The notes beneath the pieces are model-generated. The model worked only from the letters and a program-made list of their open reading frames with translations. It was not told the origin of the DNA and ran no database searches. A stretch of 21,163 bases of DNA, taken from positions 1-21,163 of the forward strand of contig CAMLHL010000053.1 of assembly GCA_946479855.1 (NCBI GenBank), written 5' to 3'. The translations under genes and the position numbers were made by a program. Origin of the DNA: an uncultured Pseudomonadota bacterium (GTDB lineage Bacteria; Pseudomonadota; Gammaproteobacteria; Burkholderiales; Rhodocyclaceae). Position 1 is the first letter of the stretch; every line of letters begins with the position of its first letter. Of this stretch, positions 16,808 through 21,163 are shown in pieces.

Positions 16808-18070
16808 ATGTCAAACCTTGCCGACGGAACGCATGACCTGATGGAACAAGCCCCCGCGCTGGATGTCATGCGCCGGCGCCAGGATTTCCCTATCCTGCAC
16901 CGGGAGGTTCACGAGCGTCCGCTGGTCTATCTCGACAACGCCGCCACCACCCAGAAGCCGTGGTCGGTCATCGAGGCCGAGCGCCATTACTACGCCTACT
17001 ACAATGCCAATATTCACCGTGGCGTGCATCATCTGAGCCAGGAGGCGACCGACGCCTACGAAGCGGCACGGGACAAGGTACGCGACTTCATTGACGCCCC
17101 CCGTCGCGAGGAAATCATCTTCACTCGCGGCACCACCGAGGCGATCAACCTGGTCGCCAGCAGCTACGGCCAGCGACTACAGGCCGGGGACGAGATCCTG
17201 ATCACCGAAATGGAACACCATTCCAACATCGTTCCCTGGCAACTGCTCTGCCAGCGCAGCGGCGCCGTGCTGCGCGTGGCGCCGATCGACGACGCCGGTC
17301 AGTTAATCGGCGAGCGGTTCGCCAGTTTGCTCGGCCCACGGACGCGGCTGGTCGCGCTGACCCAGATGTCGAACGCGCTGGGCAGCCTCAACCCGATCAA
17401 GGAACTGGCGGCACTGGCGCATCAGGCTGGCGCCATCGTACTGGTCGATGGCGCCCAGGCCATAGCTCATCTGCCCATCGATGTCACCGATCTCGATTGC
17501 GATTTCTACGCCTTCTCCGGCCACAAAATCTATGGTCCGACCGGCATCGGCGTGCTCTACGCCCGGAGCGCCCTGCTCGAAGCCATGCCGCCTTATCAGG
17601 GCGGTGGCGACATGATCAGACAGGTCAGCTTCGCCGGCAGCACCTGGAATGACCTGCCCTACAAATTCGAGGCGGGGACGCCCAACATCGCCGGCGGCAT
17701 CGGCCTCGGCACCGCCATCGATTACGTCCGCAGCGTCGGGATGACCGCCATCGCCGCCCACGAAGCCGATCTTCTGGGCTATGCCACCGCTCAGGCCCAA
17801 GCGTTTCCGGGTCTGACCCAGATCGGGACCGCCCGTGCGAAGGGGGCTATCCTTTCCTTCACCCTGGCCGGCATCCATCCGCACGATATAGGCACCATCC
17901 TCGACACCCAGGGGGTTGCCGTCCGTACCGGTCATCATTGCGCCATGCCGGTGATGGAACGTTATGGTGTGCCGGCCACGGTGCGCGCTTCCTTCGCCCT
18001 GTATAACACGCGCCAGGAAGTCGATGCCCTCTTCCAGGGCCTGGTCAAGGTCATGGAGATGTTCGGATGA
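16808..18070 (+). CDS. sufS: Cysteine desulfurase SufS
   Basis: The 420-aa PLP enzyme is a group II desulfurase that takes sulfur from cysteine to a persulfide for cluster assembly. The PLP lysine is Lys240 in SGHKIYGPTGIG, and the active cysteine is Cys378 in RTGHHCAMPVMERYG. VYLDNAATTQKP at 40-51 and EMEHHSNIVPWQ are typical. The N-terminal extension of about 20 residues before RRRQDFPIL is unremarkable. A GAGG site lies about 8 nt before the ATG. Its stop overlaps sufU by 4 bp (ATGA). The direct coupling to sufU, with no sufE, indicates that SufU is the sulfur acceptor. Confidence 0.96.
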   Translation: MSNLADGTHDLMEQAPALDVMRRRQDFPILHREVHERPLVYLDNAATTQKPWSVIEAERHYYAYYNANIHRGVHHLSQEATDAYEAARDKVRDFIDAPRREEIIFTRGTTEAINLVASSYGQRLQAGDEILITEMEHHSNIVPWQLLCQRSGAVLRVAPIDDAGQLIGERFASLLGPRTRLVALTQMSNALGSLNPIKELAALAHQAGAIVLVDGAQAIAHLPIDVTDLDCDFYAFSGHKIYGPTGIGVLYARSALLEAMPPYQGGGDMIRQVSFAGSTWNDLPYKFEAGTPNIAGGIGLGTAIDYVRSVGMTAIAAHEADLLGYATAQAQAFPGLTQIGTARAKGAILSFTLAGIHPHDIGTILDTQGVAVRTGHHCAMPVMERYGVPATVRASFALYNTRQEVDALFQGLVKVMEMFG

Positions 18071-18516
18071 CGGCCGACCTGCACGACCTCTACCAGGAAG
18101 TGGTTATCGACCATGGCCGGCGGCCGCGCAATTTCGGTCCGCTGCCTGACGCCAGTCATCAGGCCGACGGCTTCAACCCCTTGTGTGGAGACCGCCTGAC
18201 CCTGCGCCTGAAGATGGTAGACGGCGTGATTGCCGATATCCGCTTCGAGGGAACCGGCTGCGCCATATCGACTGCTTCCGCCTCGCTGATGACCGAAGCC
18301 CTGAAAGGTCGTAGCGCAGCCGAGGCCGAGGCGCTGTTTGGCGAATTCCACAACCTGCTGACAGGAGACCCCAAAGCCGCCACGAGCACACTGGGCAAGC
18401 TGGAGGTTCTTGCCGGTGTCCGTGCATTTCCAAGCCGGATCAAATGTGCCACGCTGGCCTGGCACACCCTGCATGCCGCACTGCATTCGGAAACACGGCC
18501 GGTGACGACGGAGTAG
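18067..18516 (+). CDS. sufU: SufU-type sulfur acceptor / Fe-S assembly protein
   Basis: The 149-aa protein has an IscU-like fold with conserved Cys40 and Asp42 (NPLCGD), Cys65 (GTGCAIS) and Cys127 (RIKCATLAW). It carries the extra segment between the second and third cysteines (GDPKAATSTLGKLEVLAGVRAFPS) that separates SufU from IscU, and it lacks the LPPVK HscA-binding motif. In Firmicutes, SufU is a zinc-dependent sulfurtransferase that accepts sulfur from SufS through the same Cys/Asp ligands. The start codon overlaps the sufS stop (ATGA). This is a SufU-type system inside a proteobacterial genome, rather than the SufE type of E. coli. Confidence 0.93.
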   Translation: MTADLHDLYQEVVIDHGRRPRNFGPLPDASHQADGFNPLCGDRLTLRLKMVDGVIADIRFEGTGCAISTASASLMTEALKGRSAAEAEALFGEFHNLLTGDPKAATSTLGKLEVLAGVRAFPSRIKCATLAWHTLHAALHSETRPVTTE

Positions 18517-18521
18517 GCAAA

Positions 18522-18878
18522 ATGAGCTTATCCAAGGCTGAACAAACTGAAATGGAACGCCTGCCACCGCGTAGCGAGCTGGAAAGCGACATCATTTTTG
18601 TCTTGCGGACGATTTACGACCCTGAAATCCCGGTCAATATCTATGATCTGGGGTTGATCTACGGGCTTGAAGCCAACCCCGAAAACGGCCTTGTCCAGAT
18701 CCGGATGACGTTGACGGCACCGGGTTGCCCGGTAGCGCAAAGTTTTCCCGAGACGGTCGCCGATGCGGTACGACAGGTTCCTGGCGTCGAGGACGTGCAG
18801 GTCGAACTTGTCTGGGAACCGCGCTGGTCAAAAAAAATGATGAGCGAGGCAGCACGCCTGGAACTTGGGCTGGTTTAG
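18522..18878 (+). CDS. sufT: SufT-like DUF59 / MIP18-family Fe-S assembly factor
   Basis: The 118-aa protein is a DUF59 domain with a short N-terminal extension. DPEIPVNIYDLGLIY at 33-47 is the family signature, and TAPGCP holds the conserved Cys69; VPGVEDVQVELVWEP closes the fold. SufT/MIP18/PaaD proteins help deliver or mature Fe-S clusters, and SufT in this operon position (right after sufU) is known from several bacteria. The ATG at 18522 lies 5 nt after the sufU stop; an upstream in-frame start inside sufU is rejected. Its stop is 14 nt before the Rieske gene. Confidence 0.9.
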   Translation: MSLSKAEQTEMERLPPRSELESDIIFVLRTIYDPEIPVNIYDLGLIYGLEANPENGLVQIRMTLTAPGCPVAQSFPETVADAVRQVPGVEDVQVELVWEPRWSKKMMSEAARLELGLV

Positions 18879-18892
18879 AAAGGGGAACTGAG

Positions 18893-19213
18893 ATGATCGA
18901 ATGGACCGACGTCGCAGCCGAAGCTGAATTTCTCCCAGGCACTTGCCGTCGGCTAGAGGTCGACGGGGTGGCGATGGCCATTTTCAACGTCGATGGCCGC
19001 TATTATGCAATCGAAGATCTCTGCAGCCACGAAGCCGAGACACTCTCCAATGGCCAACTGACGGGGCTGGAAATCGCCTGCCCCCGCCACGAGTCCCGCT
19101 TCTCCCTGGTCACCGGCGAAGCGCTGTCGCCGCCAGCCTACGAGCCCATTGCCATCTTTCCGGTGCGACTGGAAAACGGCAGGGTGCAGGTGAGAGACCC
19201 TCGCTTCGACTAA
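18893..19213 (+). CDS. Rieske [2Fe-2S] ferredoxin-like protein
   Basis: The 106-aa soluble protein is made almost entirely of one Rieske domain. The cluster ligands are C44-x-H46 (CSHEAE) and C63-x2-H66 (CPRHES), 16 residues apart, as in NirD- and biphenyl-dioxygenase-type ferredoxins. No cysteine bridge pair of the cytochrome bc1 class is present, so it is the low-potential, ferredoxin-type Rieske. No signal or membrane helix. It is the last gene of the SUF operon and follows sufT by 14 nt. It may carry electrons to cluster assembly or simply be a co-expressed client; its oxygenase or reductase partner is not in the window. Confidence 0.92.
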   Translation: MIEWTDVAAEAEFLPGTCRRLEVDGVAMAIFNVDGRYYAIEDLCSHEAETLSNGQLTGLEIACPRHESRFSLVTGEALSPPAYEPIAIFPVRLENGRVQVRDPRFD

Positions 19214-19261
19214 AAGCGTAGTGTGAGCCGATCAGCCATTGCGCCATCCTCCAACGGTTGA

Positions 19262-19621
19262 TCAGCGGGGCAATGTCAAATTCTCCAGATACTCCCTGAG
19301 AACGACGGCATTGTTTTTCTCCCTGTCATGCGCCCCATAGAGCAGCGTAACGACGTCCTTGAGCCCGTGTTTGACGAGTTGCTGAACAACCAGCGGGTTG
19401 TTCTGAAGTTCCTGGATATAGCGATCGCGAAACTCGCACCACTTCGCGGGGTCGTGATCGAACCACTTGCGGAGTGACGAGGAAGGGGCGAGATCCTTGA
19501 GCCACAGATCGATACGCGCCGAGTCCTTGCTGACTCCCCGCGGCCAAAGACGATCCACAAGAACACGAAACCCGTCACCGGGTTCCGGTAACTCATACAC
19601 ACGTTTCAGAAGGATATTCAT
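19262..19621 (-). CDS. DUF488-family protein (YeaO-like)
   Basis: The 119-aa product has RVLVDRLWPRG at 19-29, DLWLKDLAPSSSLRKWFDHD up to 57, and WCEFRDRYIQEL, the standard DUF488 pattern. Biochemical function is unknown; the fold is compact and soluble, with conserved Arg and Trp residues in a likely pocket. The ATG at 19621 is preferred over an upstream TTG at 19627 because GGGAG lies about 9 nt before the ATG. The gene converges on the SUF operon with a 48-bp gap and no obvious terminator. Confidence 0.9.
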   Translation of the reverse strand: MNILLKRVYELPEPGDGFRVLVDRLWPRGVSKDSARIDLWLKDLAPSSSLRKWFDHDPAKWCEFRDRYIQELQNNPLVVQQLVKHGLKDVVTLLYGAHDREKNNAVVLREYLENLTLPR

Positions 19622-19834
19622 TGGCAATTGCTCCCAGCTACCAAGCTTCGACCTCAGAGACTTGTCGGGAGTGCCGGTTTTCGCCTAAAAAAAATCTATT
19701 TTGAGCATCCCAAAGCAGTTCTGGAAAGACAAGGTTTTTGCTTGATCGTGCATTGCCTTACCTTATGCTCAGGGCGATACGGCAAGGACACCCGGCCCTT
19801 GCGTTCCGCTTTCAGACGCAATGCCATCTTCCCG

Positions 19835-20047
19835 TCACCGGTTATCCAGATTCTCAACAGGGGCATCATCGATTTCGTCAATAACCCGCCAAGCGTACAT
19901 CAGGCTGGATTCGTTGAATTCCAGGCCGCTATCGACATCACGCCACCAAGTGACTGAACGGGCATCCGGGCCGAGGTATTTCCAGCGACGGATCTCACCA
20001 CTACACAACTCGATACGAAAAATGGCGCCGGATCTCAATTCAGTCAT
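19835..20047 (-). CDS. Small conserved-looking protein, 70 aa
   Basis: The product begins MTELRSGAIFRIELCSGEIR and continues RWKYLGPDARSVTWWRDVDS and GLEFNESSLMYAWRVIDEID. It reads like a small beta-rich domain (strand-turn-strand with WKYLG and TWWRDV) and is compositionally protein-like, unlike the shadow frames around it. I do not recognise a named family. The ATG at 20047 is chosen over a GTG at 20071, which adds eight residues. Only a weak GAG lies upstream. It belongs to a group of small minus-strand genes between tRNA-Arg and DUF488. Confidence 0.55.
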   Translation of the reverse strand: MTELRSGAIFRIELCSGEIRRWKYLGPDARSVTWWRDVDSGLEFNESSLMYAWRVIDEIDDAPVENLDNR

Positions 20048-20083
20048 TCGAAACAGCTCGATTATCGACACGGGTTTGCAGTA

Positions 20084-20200
20084 TCACCCAACAACGCCGA
20101 GCTTGATAGATTGATCCACGACAGCGCCAACGACAGAATCACCCTCACCGCTACCTGAACATAATGAATCTGCCAACTCTTGGCTTAAGAAGCGAACCAT
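20084..20200 (-). CDS. Possible 38-codon ORF
   Basis: On the minus strand, an ATG at 20198-20200 opens a frame reading MVRFLSQELADS, LCSGSGEGDSVVGAVV and DQSIKLGVVG to a stop at 20084. The Gly/Ser and VVGAVV stretches look protein-like, but no ribosome site is visible and the size is marginal. It fills the gap between the Cys-rich gene and the 70-aa gene and may be a remnant of a longer gene. Confidence 0.22.
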   Translation of the reverse strand: MVRFLSQELADSLCSGSGEGDSVVGAVVDQSIKLGVVG

Positions 20201-20239
20201 CAGACGTGTGGCTTTCGCGCCCTTCGCTGTCCGACTCGA

Positions 20240-20458
20240 TCATCGCTCGTTATCATCAGTATTGCCCGTCGGGGGCGGCACCGCGGCGAGTGCGTCCTTA
20301 CGTGCCTGCTTTTGCAGAATGCGCTCGTTTTTCCCTGGGCTTGCAAAAACAAATCGACCGTAAAGAACACAGCCCTTCATTCCAGGGTCACAAGTCAAGC
20401 CATTGACCTTGTGACACAAGCCATTAATTTCGTGTGGACAACCCCATGAACCGGCCAT
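20240..20458 (-). CDS. Small Cys-rich conserved hypothetical protein
   Basis: The 72-aa product starts MAGSWGCPHEINGLCHKVNG, with Cys7, Cys15, Cys23 and Cys30 plus His9 and His16, followed by MKGCVLYGRFVFASPGKN. The spacing suggests a metal-binding knuckle (zinc or Fe), after which the tail is Lys/Pro-rich and disordered. I recall similar small proteins in other betaproteobacteria, but no function. GGAGGGG lies about 7 nt before the ATG, strongly supporting this start over one at 20575. It begins 2 nt after the DUF3079 stop, so the two are co-translated. Confidence 0.75.
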   Translation of the reverse strand: MAGSWGCPHEINGLCHKVNGLTCDPGMKGCVLYGRFVFASPGKNERILQKQARKDALAAVPPPTGNTDDNER

Positions 20459-20460
20459 AT

Positions 20461-20697
20461 TCACCCCTCCGTCCCTGACTGTTCGTTCGGGTCGATGCCC
20501 CAATCGCCCCACGTGTACCAGTCTTCGCCGAGCATTTCGGCCGGATGCTGAGTGCGACCGGAACCGTTTCCACACTGCAGTGAATCCACCGAGCAGTATT
20601 TATCGCATCCCCAACATGTCCGCTCGGGATGCTTCGGATGCAGGGGAAACTTCTTTGCCATTTCAGGAGTTTTGAAAAATGTGGGAGTTTTACTCAT
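20461..20697 (-). CDS. DUF3079 Cys-rich small protein
   Basis: The 78-aa product contains MAKKFPLHPKHPERTCWGCD and then KYC, GNGSGRTQHPAEMLGEDW and YTWGDWG, the full DUF3079 pattern. Cys28, Cys31, Cys35 and Cys42 form a likely metal site (zinc or Fe); function is unknown. Two starts are possible. The ATG at 20697 has AGAGG about 9 nt upstream, whereas the family-typical ATG at 20661 (MAKKF) has no ribosome site; I give the longer form. The Cys-rich 72-aa gene follows immediately. Confidence 0.85.
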   Translation of the reverse strand: MSKTPTFFKTPEMAKKFPLHPKHPERTCWGCDKYCSVDSLQCGNGSGRTQHPAEMLGEDWYTWGDWGIDPNEQSGTEG

Positions 20698-21061
20698 ATC
20701 CTGTAGCCTCTAAATCATCACGGATGATGCCAAATCACCGGGTATAGTTGATTAGATTACTCGGGTATTCTGGAAATTATTTGATCTCACTCAAACAATC
20801 CTTGATGTGCCCAATCCATCTTCTGGCAAGGTGACAATCTGGGCTGAACAAGCAGGCTAAGAAAACATTCCCGGCAAGGGCTGGCTGTTGTCGCAACCTG
20901 CCAGGCAGGTGCGAACCAAACATCCAGCCTGCAATGATTGGGGACGACGGAAACGCATATATGGGTTCGGCAAGTCCCCCGGAGAAAATAGACCGATCCA
21001 CTCTGGAGGCAGCACGACAATGTGGGGGGTTTTGGCGACGAGTTAGCTACGCTCGCCAGCA
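20698..21061. other. Intergenic region, no supported gene
   Basis: About 360 bp between the DUF3079 gene and the tRNA terminator. Open frames on either strand (for example 20777-21001 minus) lack ribosome sites and family features. The stretch appears AT-richer than the rest, and it holds the strong inverted repeat at 20891-20914. Confidence 0.5.
20891..20914. repeat. Long inverted repeat in intergenic region
   Basis: A central ACCTGCC-A-GGCAGGT palindrome is extended by TCGC on the left and GCGA on the right, with one bulged A (20895). This gives 11 paired positions. It could fold as a 9-bp stem with a CCAGG loop. No T tract follows, so it is not a typical terminator; it may be an operator or an element end. 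Confidence 0.5.
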
Positions 21062-21093
21062 GAAAACAAAAAAGCCAATCCTAAGATTGGCTT
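21062..21093 (-). terminator. Intrinsic terminator downstream of tRNA-Arg
   Basis: On the minus strand, AAGCCAATC (21085-21093) and GATTGGCTT (21072-21080) form a 9-bp stem around a TTAG loop, followed by a T-rich tract (TTTTTGTTTTCT). It lies 15 nt after the tRNA 3' end. Confidence 0.9.
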
Positions 21094-21108
21094 GATTGCT
21101 GGTGTTAC

Positions 21109-21163
21109 TGGCGCGCCCGGAGCGATTCGAACGCCCGACCCTCTGGTTCGTAGCCAGATACTC
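21109..21163 (-). tRNA. tRNA-Arg(ACG), 5' end outside window
   Basis: The 3' portion of a tRNA lies on the minus strand. The anticodon stem TCTGG/CCAGA closes the loop CTACGAA with anticodon ACG (21149-21151). The T arm GGGCG-TTCGAAT-CGCTC, the acceptor strand CGGGCGC, a discriminator G and an encoded CCA (21109-21111) are all present. The D arm and 5' acceptor strand are cut off by the window edge. ACG is the major arginine anticodon (read as ICG), so this is probably an essential gene. No attachment-site duplicate of its 3' end is seen in the window. Confidence 0.95.

Noticed and set aside
19696..19881. 61-codon minus-strand frame downstream of the 70-aa gene
   Set aside because: It overlaps the end of the 70-aa gene, has no clear ribosome site and matches no family; it could be a remnant but cannot be supported.
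20777..21020. Two overlapping minus-strand frames near the tRNA
   Set aside because: They cover the palindrome, lack ribosome sites, and have Cys/Trp-rich composition typical of chance frames.

Overview
The window looks like a chromosomal segment of a high-GC betaproteobacterium. A PHA phasin, topoisomerase IV genes and protein styles typical of Rhodocyclales (Dechloromonas/Azonexus-like) suggest this. The taxon is an inference from protein character; no 16S or marker search was possible. Coding density is high up to about 19.6 kb. The last 1.5 kb is looser, carries only very small genes and appears AT-richer by eye, and it ends in a tRNA-Arg gene cut by the window edge.

Layout. (1) 0.1-2.1 kb, minus strand: a DUF808/YedI-type membrane protein translationally coupled to a membrane-anchored coiled-coil protein with a C-terminal double zinc ribbon. 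(2) 2.3-10.5 kb: parE and parC (topoisomerase IV), separated by a DUF1330 protein, an opposing periplasmic tandem PilJ-type sensor-domain protein, a B12-type radical SAM protein with a small unknown partner, and a relic of a histidine-kinase ATPase domain. A strong terminator follows parC. (3) 10.7-13.0 kb: a small unknown gene converging on a phasin gene across a two-way terminator. The phasin has a near-consensus sigma-70 promoter flanked by two copies of a 13-bp repeat, the arrangement expected for PhaR operators. Upstream on the same strand lies an orphan FliL-domain protein plus Sir2 deacetylase pair. (4) 13.3-19.2 kb: a seven-gene SUF operon, sufB-C-D-S-U-T plus a Rieske ferredoxin-like gene, tightly packed with ATGA overlaps. 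It is the SufU/SufT type of operon, without sufA, sufE or an adjacent regulator. (5) 19.3-21.2 kb, minus strand: a DUF488 protein, a 70-aa protein, a possible 38-codon ORF, a pair of small Cys-rich proteins (one DUF3079), then a terminator and tRNA-Arg(ACG).

How the genes work together. SufBCD is the Fe-S scaffold and ATPase, SufS and SufU supply sulfur, SufT assists maturation, and the Rieske protein is either a client or an electron carrier. ParE and ParC form the decatenase. The phasin coats PHA granules.

No wholly new multi-gene system can be claimed from sequence alone. The most worthwhile leads are: a UmuC-like beta-clamp-binding pentapeptide at the extreme N-terminus of ParC; the repeat-flanked phasin promoter; the FliL-Sir2 pair divergent from SUF with a palindrome at the SUF promoter; the apparently leaderless radical SAM transcript; and the decayed kinase fragment upstream of parC.
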